Position numbers and translations under genes: made by a program. From UBA11346 sp038060575 (GTDB lineage Bacteria; Planctomycetota; UBA11346): a stretch of DNA of 64,000 nt. Under the pieces are notes generated by a model. It was not told where the DNA came from. It made no database searches and was given only the letters and a program-made list of their open reading frames with translations. This document shows, piece after piece, positions 50,388-59,151 of this stretch; position 1 is the first letter of the stretch, and every line of letters starts with the position of its first letter. The stretch is taken from the NCBI GenBank assembly GCA_964652775.1, contig CAZZAM010000007.1, positions 58,656 through 122,655 of the forward strand, read 5' to 3'.

Positions 50388-51167
50388 GTGACCACGCCCT
50401 CGACCTCACCATCGCCGCGCCGTTCGCCCACCGCCGCGTACCGCCAAACCCAGGGTGGACCGGCCGGAGTCCCTGAAGATGACATCCTCAGACATTTGCC
50501 ATTGGTCCAGACGGTGGTGGACCGCGTTGCTGCCCACTTGCCGCCGCACGTGGACAAGGACGACTTATTTAACGCTGGCGTCATCGGTCTGATCGACTGC
50601 CTCTCGCGCTTCGATCCCACCCGTGACAATACGTTCTCGACCTATGCGGTGCTACGCATTCGCGGTGCCGTGATCGATGAACTGCGTGCACGTGATTGGG
50701 TTCCGCGTGGGGTTCGTGAGCGCGCTAAGGCGTACCAGGTGGCGGTCAGCGAACTGTCGCACGACCTTGGTCGACTGCCTAGTGATGATGAGTTGGCCAA
50801 CCGCCTCGGTATTGATCCGGCGCTGTTGCCCGAGCTCGAAGCGCAATCGACCTTGGCCGCACAGATCTCGCTCGATATGCCGCTCGGTGATGACGTTGCC
50901 CTCGGTGATGGTCTGTCGCGGCGCGATGACGAAAGCGCCGATCCATCGCGGCACATGGAAAGCGACGATCGCCGTCGCGTCTTGACGCGGATGCTGTCGT
51001 CGCTCACCGAGCAAGAACGCCTGGTCATCAAGCTCTATTATTTTGAGAGCTTGCTAATGAAGGAAATCGCCGCCGTGTTGGGCGTCACCGAAAGCCGCGT
51101 GTGCCAGATTCACAGTCGAGTCCTGGTGGTGCTCAAGGGTCGCTTCGGCGACTCGCTGGTGATCTGA
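50388..51167 (+). CDS. fliA: RNA polymerase sigma-28 factor FliA/WhiG
   Basis: Directs transcription of late flagellar and chemotaxis genes. The 259-residue protein contains regions 2, 3 and 4: 'HLPLVQTVVDRVAAHLP', 'GVIGLIDCLSRFDP', 'TYAVLRIRGAVIDELRARDW' (diagnostic of FliA), region 3 'LGRLPSDDELANRLGI', and region 4 'TEQERLVIKLYYFESLLMKE' with 'VLGVTESRVCQIHSRVL'. The start is a GTG at 50388. No anti-sigma factor flgM is recognised nearby. Confidence 0.93.
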   Translation: MTTPSTSPSPRRSPTAAYRQTQGGPAGVPEDDILRHLPLVQTVVDRVAAHLPPHVDKDDLFNAGVIGLIDCLSRFDPTRDNTFSTYAVLRIRGAVIDELRARDWVPRGVRERAKAYQVAVSELSHDLGRLPSDDELANRLGIDPALLPELEAQSTLAAQISLDMPLGDDVALGDGLSRRDDESADPSRHMESDDRRRVLTRMLSSLTEQERLVIKLYYFESLLMKEIAAVLGVTESRVCQIHSRVLVVLKGRFGDSLVI

Positions 51168-51182
51168 CCGGTTGCAATCGCC

Positions 51183-52895
51183 ATGGATCCGCTCGACCGC
51201 ACGGGCCAATCTGTCGCACCGACGGTTCCGTCGGTAGTTGTCGGCGCAGCGACGCCAACTGTAGCTGCTTCGCCATTGAGTTCCTTGCCGCCCGGAGCGC
51301 AAATTGAAGTGCGGGTGTTGAGTGCGCTCGCCGACGGCCGCTTTCTACTCGCGCTTGGTGATCAACAGTTCGTCGCTGCCAGCGAGGCCGATCTACGGCC
51401 CGGTTCACAGGTTCGCCTGGAGGTCGGGGTCAATGGGCCGCAGGGAATTTTGCTGCGGATCGCCGCCGCCGATCAAATCCTGACCAGTGATGCCGCCGGA
51501 CGTCTCGCCAACACCGGCTTGCCGCCCACGCCAGCCGCCGCCGCCGTACTTGCGGCATTCGAAGCGGCCGGGGCTCCGCTGGATCCGCGCAAACTGCAGG
51601 CCGCACTCGAAGCCGCGTTGCGACCCGGCGCATCACTTGATATGGCGACGGCGCATGCGCTGCTTGCGCGAACCAACCTGCCAACCACTGCGCCGCTACT
51701 TGCCTTGGCGCTGCGTGCGAGCGCGATCACCAATACCACAACTGCGCCGAATCTCGGAGCGGCGTTGCTCGATCTGCAGCACACCATTCAACGTACCCAG
51801 GCACAGCCGCAGTCGGTGAGCGAGCGCAGTTCGACGCCGGCTGTGGCGCAAACCGCAGCCGCCGAAGCAAAGCCCGTTGCCACGGGGCCGACACTCGCCG
51901 CACAACCGCCATCTAAGGGCACCGTTCCGGTCATCGTGAGCGCGTCGCCAGCGCCCAGCTCGACGCCAGTATCCGTACCAACAGGCGGACGCGCGCAGGT
52001 CGCTCAATCGATGCCGTCGCCAACACCGACGCCAACTGCCGCACCGTCGCCGGTCATCGTCGTGCGCTCCGCTCCGACTTCGCCCACGCCTGTTCAACAA
52101 CAGCAACAGGTGCCGCGACCGCTGCCGCCGACACCTAGCGTCGTGCCGCGTCAACCGCAGGCTTCGTCCGATCACGCTCAATCGACAGTGACCGGCGAAG
52201 ACGACCGCAGTATCGCCCTGCGCGTGCTGTCTGAGTTGGTCCTGCCCGATCCCGGTCGCGATGGCGCTGCCGGTGTCATGCGTGCGCTGCGACTGGCCGG
52301 CGTGCGCCCCAATGCGGTGGTACCAGGCTCGACCACTCAAGCTGATCCAGCGCAGCAGACTGAGGCAACAACGGCAGACAAACCCACCAGCGAAATTCCA
52401 ACGCCATTGGCGCGCACGCTTGCAGCAACCGTACCGCCCGCTCTTGATCGACTCGAGCGCGCTGCGGTCATGCCAAATCCGTTGGTACTCAACAACGAAA
52501 GCGGAGTCGATGCCGCCGTCGCCCGCACCGCGCGCGAACAGCTCACTGATCAAGTGTTCAAGCCGCAGGGACTCACCGATTACGATCGCGTGGTGCCGCT
52601 GCCGCTCGCCAATCAACAACTGCCGACGCCAGCGCGGCTCGCAGTCGCGTCACGGCGCACTGGCAACGGACAAGAAGCGACCTTCCTCCGCGTTGATGCT
52701 GAGCTCAGTAATCTCGGCAATGTCAGCGTGCGCATATCGGGTATCGATAGCGGACCACTCATCATCACGATCGCGGCGAATACCCGGGCCGGTAAACAAC
52801 TCGCACAACATCTACCTACATTGGTCGGGGATCTGAAAAACCTTGGCCTGGAAGCCGCCGTGCGCGTCATCGCCGAGGAGCCCGGCGATGTCTGA
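51183..52895 (+). CDS. FliK-like flagellar hook-length control protein
   Basis: A 570-residue protein with an extremely Pro/Ala/Thr-rich central part (about residues 200-400), bracketed by structured ends. The last 90 residues match the FliK C-terminal domain: 'FLRVDAELSNLGNVSVRISG', then 'LIITIAANTRAGKQLAQHL' and 'LGLEAAVRVI'. FliK measures hook length and switches the export apparatus. The family varies greatly in the middle, so identification rests on the C-terminus, on length and composition, and on its place between fliA and an flhB-like gene. The start at 51183 follows fliA by 15 bp. Confidence 0.75.
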   Translation: MDPLDRTGQSVAPTVPSVVVGAATPTVAASPLSSLPPGAQIEVRVLSALADGRFLLALGDQQFVAASEADLRPGSQVRLEVGVNGPQGILLRIAAADQILTSDAAGRLANTGLPPTPAAAAVLAAFEAAGAPLDPRKLQAALEAALRPGASLDMATAHALLARTNLPTTAPLLALALRASAITNTTTAPNLGAALLDLQHTIQRTQAQPQSVSERSSTPAVAQTAAAEAKPVATGPTLAAQPPSKGTVPVIVSASPAPSSTPVSVPTGGRAQVAQSMPSPTPTPTAAPSPVIVVRSAPTSPTPVQQQQQVPRPLPPTPSVVPRQPQASSDHAQSTVTGEDDRSIALRVLSELVLPDPGRDGAAGVMRALRLAGVRPNAVVPGSTTQADPAQQTEATTADKPTSEIPTPLARTLAATVPPALDRLERAAVMPNPLVLNNESGVDAAVARTAREQLTDQVFKPQGLTDYDRVVPLPLANQQLPTPARLAVASRRTGNGQEATFLRVDAELSNLGNVSVRISGIDSGPLIITIAANTRAGKQLAQHLPTLVGDLKNLGLEAAVRVIAEEPGDV

Positions 52896-53199
52896 GACTC
52901 CACGCCGCCGTGCACCGCCGCCTAATCCTGGCATACCTGCTGCCATCGCCCTGCGTTACGAAGCTGGCCAAGACACCGCGCCGCGCGTCCTCGCCAAGGG
53001 TCGCGGCGAAGTTGCCGAACGCATTCTCGCTATCGCCCGCGAGCACGACATTCCTCTGCACGAGGATCAGGATTTAGTACGCCTGCTCCTCGTCCTTGAT
53101 CTGGATATCGAGATTCCACCACACATGTACCGCGCGCTTGCTGAGGTGCTGGCGCATGTGTATCGCGTGAATCAGCAGGACAGCACGCGCCGAACGTGA
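52888..53199 (+). CDS. FlhB-like C-terminal domain protein (FlhX/YlqH type)
   Basis: A 103-residue stand-alone version of the FlhB/YscU cytosolic domain: 'IALRYEAGQDTAPRVLAKG' and 'HDIPLHEDQDLVRLLLVLDL', ending with 'IPPHMYRALAEVLAHVYRVN'. It lacks the membrane part and the NPTH autocleavage site, so it corresponds to the short relatives that accompany FliK in many flagellar loci. The ATG is inside the end of the fliK-like gene (8-bp overlap). It may substitute for part of FlhB in substrate switching. Confidence 0.85.
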   Translation: MSETPRRRAPPPNPGIPAAIALRYEAGQDTAPRVLAKGRGEVAERILAIAREHDIPLHEDQDLVRLLLVLDLDIEIPPHMYRALAEVLAHVYRVNQQDSTRRT

Positions 53200-55214
53200 A
53201 CGAGCCAACCCCGCTTCGTTTCCTGCCCGGCATCGGTCCCGCTCGTGCAACCGCGCTTGCTGCCGCTGGCTATAACGACGCCTGGGATGTTGTGTTTCGC
53301 GCGCCGCGCCTGCTTGGACCACCACCACCGTGGTGCGATGACGGGCCATTGCCGCGTGGCGAAACGTTGCGGATACGCGCGCGGGTCGCTGCGGTGCGCG
53401 CCGGATTCATACCTGGACGCGGACGGCTACTGACTGTTCAGATCGTGCGTCGCGATGGCCGGCCGATCACTGCGCGCTTTTTCCGCGCCGGATTTATCGC
53501 GCGCCGCATGCTCGTTGGCGAGTGGTTCGTTTTTACTGGTCGCAGCGATGCCACCAAAGCAGACACGCTGAATCACCCGGCGTTCGAGCATCTCAAACAA
53601 GGCGAGCATACACCGGCACCAGAGACATCTGGCGTGCGCGTAGCCTGGACAATCCCCGAGGGCTTCGGCGAACAAACATGGACGCGCTTGATCGCGCGCT
53701 GCCTGGACGATCCGAGTATTGCCGATCCCGCAGAACTGATCGAACCCGCCGCATGGCGAGCCGTGCTATACGATCTGCATCGCCCACCCGATGCACTACG
53801 TTGGGAGAAAGCACGCCGTCAGCTCGCTCAGCGCGAATGTCTGGCGCTGGCCTGGTCTTTCGCCATGCGTCGCGATGCGGTGACGGTGGGCAGGGGGACG
53901 GCGTGGCGCTGGGATGACGACATCCATCAGCGCGCACTTGCCCGACTGCCGTACACGTTGACCGCCGGACAAGCTGCTGCCCTTGCTGAGATTCGCGCCG
54001 ACATGCAGAGCGGTACGCCGATGTATCGTTTGCTCGCTGGTGATGTTGGCTCTGGGAAAACTGCGTTGACGTTGGTCGCTGCCCTCGCGGTCATCGCTGA
54101 CGGCGCCCAGGCCGCAATCATGGCGCCAACGGCGGTACTTGCGAACCAGCACTACGCGGTCATGTCGGCCTGTCTTGCCGGATCGCGCGTGCGCTGTGGT
54201 TTATTGACTGCCAGCGCAACTGTCGCTGAGCGCGCCCGGTTGCTCGCTGGCCTCGGCGACGGCAGCATCCAGCTCATCATCGGCACACACGCGATGCTTG
54301 ATGACAACGTCCGTTTTGCGCGCCTTGGTCTAGCGGTGATTGATGAACAACATCGCTTCGGGGTCGCGCAGCGGGCCGCGCTCAGCGCAAAAGCTCCACC
54401 GAGTACGCGTGCGGATCTGCTGCTGACCACCGCTACACCGATCCCGCGCACGCTGGCGCTGACTGCGTATGGCGATCTCGCCGTGACTCGGATCAACGGT
54501 CGTCCACCCGGCCGATCAGCAACGACAACCGAAGTCCGCATGTTTACCGATTGGAAAGACCTCGGTCGCTTAGTGGCAGCAGAGCCTGGGCGCAGTTTCG
54601 TGGTCTGTCCACGCATCGCTTCTGATGACGATCAGAGCGAACTGCCGGTGACACAGGTTGCCGATGCGCTGCGTACAGCACTAGGCGCGGCGGTCGTTGG
54701 TGTGCTCACCGGCGACATGTCCGAGGTGGAGAAGAACGCTGCACTGCGTGCCTTCAGCGACGGGGAGATCCGTTGCCTCGTCGCCACCACGATCATCGAA
54801 GTCGGCGTCGATGTGCCGGAAGCAATCCTCGCCGTGGTCCTGGACGCCAACCGTTTCGGCATGGCCAGCCTCCATCAATTGCGCGGTCGCGTCGGACGTG
54901 GCACAAGGCCCGGTCGCTGTGTCCTGATGCACCGCAGCGCAGGGACAGACGCCGAGCGACGCCTGACGCAATTCGCTCAGACCACCGACGGCATGGCTAT
55001 CGCCGAAGCCGATCTCGCTGAGCGTGGTGCCGGAGCATTGCTGGGCCTACGCCAGCACGGCCATCTGCAATTGCGTGCCACGGACCTCGTCCGCGACGTG
55101 GATCTGCTGCAAGAAGCCCACGCGACCGTTCACGCGGTGCGCCTGCGCGGCTCGACCATGCCCGCTGGATTGGTGCGCTTGGTTGCCCATGCGCCAGGAC
55201 AGACGCCAGATTGA
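53196..55214 (+). CDS. recG: ATP-dependent DNA helicase RecG
   Basis: Branch-migration helicase that remodels stalled forks and recombination intermediates. 672 residues, near the usual 690. An N-terminal helical hairpin domain 'LRFLPGIGPARATALAAAGY' and a wedge/OB-like domain precede the helicase core: 'LAGDVGSGKTALT' (motif I), 'IMAPTAVLANQHY', 'VIDEQHRFGVAQR' (motif II), 'TTATPIPRTLALTAYGDLAV' (motif III), and later 'QLRGRVGRGTRPGRCVLM' (motif VI). The start is a GTG overlapping the previous stop (GTGA). Confidence 0.95.
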   Translation: MNEPTPLRFLPGIGPARATALAAAGYNDAWDVVFRAPRLLGPPPPWCDDGPLPRGETLRIRARVAAVRAGFIPGRGRLLTVQIVRRDGRPITARFFRAGFIARRMLVGEWFVFTGRSDATKADTLNHPAFEHLKQGEHTPAPETSGVRVAWTIPEGFGEQTWTRLIARCLDDPSIADPAELIEPAAWRAVLYDLHRPPDALRWEKARRQLAQRECLALAWSFAMRRDAVTVGRGTAWRWDDDIHQRALARLPYTLTAGQAAALAEIRADMQSGTPMYRLLAGDVGSGKTALTLVAALAVIADGAQAAIMAPTAVLANQHYAVMSACLAGSRVRCGLLTASATVAERARLLAGLGDGSIQLIIGTHAMLDDNVRFARLGLAVIDEQHRFGVAQRAALSAKAPPSTRADLLLTTATPIPRTLALTAYGDLAVTRINGRPPGRSATTTEVRMFTDWKDLGRLVAAEPGRSFVVCPRIASDDDQSELPVTQVADALRTALGAAVVGVLTGDMSEVEKNAALRAFSDGEIRCLVATTIIEVGVDVPEAILAVVLDANRFGMASLHQLRGRVGRGTRPGRCVLMHRSAGTDAERRLTQFAQTTDGMAIAEADLAERGAGALLGLRQHGHLQLRATDLVRDVDLLQEAHATVHAVRLRGSTMPAGLVRLVAHAPGQTPD

Positions 55215-55236
55215 TGCGCGCTGCGATGACGACACC

Positions 55237-55854
55237 ATGCGATGCGTGCGCATCGTCCTCGGCATCGGCAACATCGGCCCGGAGTACCGTGGTACACGGC
55301 ACAACGTCGGCTTTGACGTCGTTGATGAACTCGCTCGACGCGGTGGCATTTCGGCGTGGTCACGTAAACATCACGCGCAGATAGCGACGTGGCGTGGCGA
55401 ACACGGCCCGGTGTTGCTGGTCAAACCGGAAACTTACGTCAACAACTCCGGCGAAGCGGCGCAGGCGCTCCTCGCATTTCATCACATCACGCCCAACGAC
55501 ATGCTTGTCGTGGTCGATGATCTGAATCTGTCCCTCGGTACGTTACGCCTGCGCGCCGATGGCAGCGCTGGAGGTCACAACGGTCTGCGTGATATCGAAG
55601 CGCGACTCGGCCCCACGTATCCGCGTTTGCGGGTTGGCATCGGTGCGCCGCCCTCAGCTGAAGTGCAGATCGATCACGTCCTCGGTCGTTGGCACGAAGC
55701 CGAACGTACGGATGTCGTCGCCATGATCGCCAAGGCCGCTGATTGCGTTGCTGCGTGGTTAGCAGCCGATGTTGAAGCGGCCTGCCGCTTTAACGGCCCG
55801 CTGCATCCACCAGCCCCCCGGCCAAAACCAGAGCCACCAAAGACCACGTCCTGA
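55237..55854 (+). CDS. pth: Peptidyl-tRNA hydrolase
   Basis: Releases tRNA from prematurely dropped peptidyl-tRNAs. The 205-residue protein has 'VLGIGNIGPEYRGTRHNVGF' with the catalytic His, 'LLVKPETYVNNSGEA', 'LVVVDDLNLSLGTLRLR' and 'GSAGGHNGLRDIEARLG'. The first motif has Ile in place of Pro (GNIG for GNPG). ATG 55237 is preferred; the long frame upstream overlaps recG. A Pro-rich tail ends the protein. Confidence 0.93.
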   Translation: MRCVRIVLGIGNIGPEYRGTRHNVGFDVVDELARRGGISAWSRKHHAQIATWRGEHGPVLLVKPETYVNNSGEAAQALLAFHHITPNDMLVVVDDLNLSLGTLRLRADGSAGGHNGLRDIEARLGPTYPRLRVGIGAPPSAEVQIDHVLGRWHEAERTDVVAMIAKAADCVAAWLAADVEAACRFNGPLHPPAPRPKPEPPKTTS

Positions 55855-55976
55855 CAACGGTTTGCGCCGATTCGCGACGCCGGGATGCAGCGCAACACAG
55901 CGGGTTCTCGTGGACTCGCGCCAAGTGTGGGCCAACATCCGCCGCTGCACAGCGTAGCTTACGTAGGGGCTTCATT

Positions 55977-57104
55977 ATGACTATCCGCAGCGCATCGCTC
56001 GTCCTCCTGACCGCCATCAGTTTATCGGCAGCAGACGTCGAGTTGTCCCTGGCCTCCGGGCAGACCATCGTCGGCGAAATCGTCAAGGACGGCGAGGACG
56101 CCGTCGTCATTCGCCAAGCTTTCGCCACTCGCGGCGGTGCCCGGATTGTCGAAGTCTCCTTCAAGCGCACCGACATCTTGCACCGCAAAGAGCTGCCATC
56201 GCTGCTACAACGTTACGAAGAGCGCAAGGCGCGGACACCTGACACCGTACCCGAGCAGTGCACGCTAGCACAATGGTGCAGCGAGAACTGTCTGCGCGAA
56301 TTGGCGCACAAGCACGCCACCCATGTGCTCACGCTTGATCCTGACAACACCTGGGCCAAACGCACGCTGGACAGTTGTGGGTATTTGTATCTGGCAGACA
56401 AAGGACAATGGGTTGACGAAGTTCCCTACCTCAAAGCCAACAATCTTGCCAAGCTGGACGGCAAGCTCGTTCCTGCTGAATATGCCGAGTCACGAATCGC
56501 GCTGAGCAAGGCGGTGACCGCACGTGATCAACTTACCAAGCTGGTTGATGAAAAGAAAACGATCGTCCGCGACAAAGGGGCAGCTGCCGATGGCAATGAA
56601 GCCAAAGCGAAACAGAGCGCCGCCGCTGTTGAAGCGGTGAAGAAGGCGCTGGATCAAGCGCAGCAAACACTCGAAACCGCTCAGACCACGCCCAGCACCA
56701 AACCGGAAACTCCGGCCGCACACGCCAAGCGACTCGACGATCTGGCCAAGAAGCGCGATGCCGCACAGGCCAAGCTCAGCGAGACGAAAAAGGCTGCTGA
56801 TGCCGCGAAGCGACTGGCCAGCATCGACAAGAGCCAGGTTGAATCAGCCAAAGGCTCCTTAACGGATCTCGAGGCCAGCTTGACCAAAGCCAAGTCCGAT
56901 GTCGTCGCCGCCGCCGCAAAACTGCCCAAGGATGACCCTGCTGTCATCGCTGCGGTTGGCGGAACTGCTCCACCAACTGGTGCTGCGGCCGGAACTCCGT
57001 CAGCCACTGACAACAAGCCCAAGACCGGCACAACGAGCGATCCCCCGGTAACGCCGCCAGTTGATAAACCCGTTCGTCGTTTGCGCCCGGGTGGTGGCGA
57101 TTAG
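55977..57104 (+). CDS. Secreted coiled-coil protein of unknown function
   Basis: A 375-residue exported protein. Signal peptide residues 1-19 ('LVLLTAISLSAADVE'). Residues 20-65 form a small beta-rich unit reminiscent of SH3-like 'LASGQTIVGEIVKDGED' domains. A helical Cys-containing part follows ('CTLAQWCSENCLRELAHKHA'), with a TPR-like pair. About residues 165-315 are a Lys/Ala-rich coiled coil ('RLDDLAKKRDAAQAKLSETK'). A disordered Pro/Thr/Gly tail closes it. Proteins of this architecture are frequent and uncharacterised in Planctomycetota. No operon partner is visible. Confidence 0.7.
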   Translation: MTIRSASLVLLTAISLSAADVELSLASGQTIVGEIVKDGEDAVVIRQAFATRGGARIVEVSFKRTDILHRKELPSLLQRYEERKARTPDTVPEQCTLAQWCSENCLRELAHKHATHVLTLDPDNTWAKRTLDSCGYLYLADKGQWVDEVPYLKANNLAKLDGKLVPAEYAESRIALSKAVTARDQLTKLVDEKKTIVRDKGAAADGNEAKAKQSAAAVEAVKKALDQAQQTLETAQTTPSTKPETPAAHAKRLDDLAKKRDAAQAKLSETKKAADAAKRLASIDKSQVESAKGSLTDLEASLTKAKSDVVAAAAKLPKDDPAVIAAVGGTAPPTGAAAGTPSATDNKPKTGTTSDPPVTPPVDKPVRRLRPGGGD

Positions 57105-57138
57105 TCAGCGTGAATTACCGGTATTCTATGAGGAATGA

Positions 57139-57894
57139 TCACTGTCTGCTGTAGGTATGCACCGACACGGCGGTTGCGGGTAGGTAGTTGACAAGGAACC
57201 AGCACGACAGCACGACCAGGAAACACCCAGCGATCAATGCCAGCAAGACACGCGGTTGGTCGCGCAGACTGCGTTCACCGTGTAAAACGCCAACATAGGC
57301 AATCCAGGTCAAGAGCGCCCATGTTTCCTTGGGATCCCAAGCCCAATAGTGGCCCCAGGCCGACTTGGCCCAGATCGCACCCAGGCACAGTCCGATGGTC
57401 AGCAGCGCTAATCCCGCATGAACCAGGATGAGCGGTAGCGCGATATCGCTGTCGCGTCGCCACCACCGCCATGCGGCGATGCCCGCCGACAGGCTGAGAA
57501 CGGCATAGGCACTCAGATAGGCTACGACATGCGGTACGAACCATGGGCTGCGGAGCGCCGGCATCAGTGTTCGATCCAGGGTTTCTGGGAACACCAAATT
57601 GAGCCCGATAAACAGTGCTCCAAGAGCCAGCGTAGGCGTTCGCACTACGGTCGTACGCAACCGCCACTCCAGCGCTAATCCGATCAGCGCCAAAAGCAGT
57701 GCGTACCACAGTCGCGTTTCGCCAAGGGTACGCAGCGGTGGACGTTCGAGATGCACCCACAACGCGGTCAGCAAGACAAGGCCCACAAAAAAACCTGCCC
57801 AGGCACAGCACCGTGCGAGTCGTGGAACACCAAGTGCAAGGAGCCACAGGGTCATAACCACCAGTTCACTCCACCAAACCATCTCGCCGTTCAT
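57139..57894 (-). CDS. ccsA: Cytochrome c assembly protein CcsA/ResC
   Basis: System II heme export and ligation subunit. The 251-residue protein has about eight helices and the tryptophan-rich heme-binding motif 'WGHYWAWDPKETWALLTW'. Conserved histidines lie in 'WFVPHVVAYLSAYA' and near the C-terminus ('SVHTYSRQ'). It is shorter than some CcsA proteins because no extra N-terminal part is present. Its ATG overlaps the stop of resB (ATGA). Together with ResB it would attach heme to the multiheme cytochromes encoded just upstream. Confidence 0.88.
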   Translation of the reverse strand: MNGEMVWWSELVVMTLWLLALGVPRLARCCAWAGFFVGLVLLTALWVHLERPPLRTLGETRLWYALLLALIGLALEWRLRTTVVRTPTLALGALFIGLNLVFPETLDRTLMPALRSPWFVPHVVAYLSAYAVLSLSAGIAAWRWWRRDSDIALPLILVHAGLALLTIGLCLGAIWAKSAWGHYWAWDPKETWALLTWIAYVGVLHGERSLRDQPRVLLALIAGCFLVVLSCWFLVNYLPATAVSVHTYSRQ

Positions 57895-59141
57895 GGGTCA
57901 GTTCCCAGGCTGCGTGGCCGCCACAGATGCATCAGGACACCGAGTAGCAATAGGCCGATGCCGATATAGAGCGTGGGCAGGACGCGGTCCTCGACGGCCT
58001 CAAGCGTACTGCGCCGTGATGCCGGCCCAAGACGCTCATCGTAAGACAACTGATAGAGCATCCATCCATCGCGGCGATAGGGCTGATTGACTTGGATCGC
58101 AACGACTTCGGGTTGCTCATCGATGGCGAAGATGGTCGCCTTGCTCAGAAATTTCCGTGGCCGTGGCTGTTCCATGTGCAGCGTCCGACCGTCTGGCAAC
58201 GTGAGATACAGATCGTCACCAAAGACGGACAGCGCATGCAGCCAACCCTCAGCCAGCTTGCTGCCCGATTGATTGCTGACTCTGACCCGCGCGGCCGGAC
58301 CGGCGGCGGCGTCAAGATACGGTTGCGGTATCCCGTTCACCAGGGCCGCCTGGGCAAGCCATTCGATGATCGAAATATCAAGATCGTTGATGTGTTCGTG
58401 GGCGTTTGGCCCCAGCAACACTTCGCCACGACGGATGGAGAACCCATTGCCCTGGTCGGTCACCAGGAGCAACACGGGGGGAAATCGCTCAAGAACGAAA
58501 TCATCTAAGCGCACCGCGAATGGCAGACGGACGGGGGCGCCAGTTTCCAAACGAGCAACGAACTTGGGGTCGCCGCCCTCGTGGAGTTCGAGCCGTGCTC
58601 GGATCAGGCTGCCCGAACCGGCCGCGCAGCAGGCGAGCACGATGAATAGTCCGGCATGCACGGTCGTGTAGCGTAGCCATCCCGCTTCGTGGGCGCGAAT
58701 GCGGCGCAAGGTCGACCCGGCCAGGTTGACCAGCACAGCGGTCAGTGCGACGGCAAATGGCAGACTGGTCAGCGGGTTGGCAAGGCCGATCGTGCGCAGC
58801 CAATCCGGTGCCGCTGCTTCGGTTGGCACTACTGCAATGGGCCAGCAGACCAGCGCTAGGCCACATAGACTCGCAATCGCAACCGGAGCACCGGAGAAAA
58901 ACGCCAAGGTGCTCTGGTGCGGCCAACCCATAGCAGCAAGACCGATAAGCAGCGGCAATCCTGCCACGATCAGCCAGTTCCACGGCCAACTGGGCACGGT
59001 CACGGCAAGCGCAGGATGAAAAAGCTGAATCGTCCAACTCAGTCCGATGGCCGACACCATAATCAACCATGCGTGGGCGTGACCCCACGGACGATTCCAA
59101 AATGGTGGAGCCGAGGTCGGCTCCACGGAGACTTCGCGCAT
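57891..59141 (-). CDS. resB: Cytochrome c assembly protein ResB/Ccs1
   Basis: Partner of CcsA in system II cytochrome c maturation. The 416-residue protein has about four membrane helices, the characteristic 'YTTVHAGLFIVLACCAAGS' segment with conserved His, a large periplasmic part ('LHEGGDPKFVARLETGAPVRLPFAVRLDDF') and a final helix 'LYIGIGLLLLGVLMHLW'. The C-terminal 'YDERLGPASRRSTLEAVEDR' precedes it. The order nrfH-nrfA-resB-ccsA on the minus strand, with short gaps, suggests one transcript for the enzyme and its assembly factors. Confidence 0.85.
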   Translation of the reverse strand: MREVSVEPTSAPPFWNRPWGHAHAWLIMVSAIGLSWTIQLFHPALAVTVPSWPWNWLIVAGLPLLIGLAAMGWPHQSTLAFFSGAPVAIASLCGLALVCWPIAVVPTEAAAPDWLRTIGLANPLTSLPFAVALTAVLVNLAGSTLRRIRAHEAGWLRYTTVHAGLFIVLACCAAGSGSLIRARLELHEGGDPKFVARLETGAPVRLPFAVRLDDFVLERFPPVLLLVTDQGNGFSIRRGEVLLGPNAHEHINDLDISIIEWLAQAALVNGIPQPYLDAAAGPAARVRVSNQSGSKLAEGWLHALSVFGDDLYLTLPDGRTLHMEQPRPRKFLSKATIFAIDEQPEVVAIQVNQPYRRDGWMLYQLSYDERLGPASRRSTLEAVEDRVLPTLYIGIGLLLLGVLMHLWRPRSLGTDP

Positions 59142-59151
59142 GCGCTCCGGT

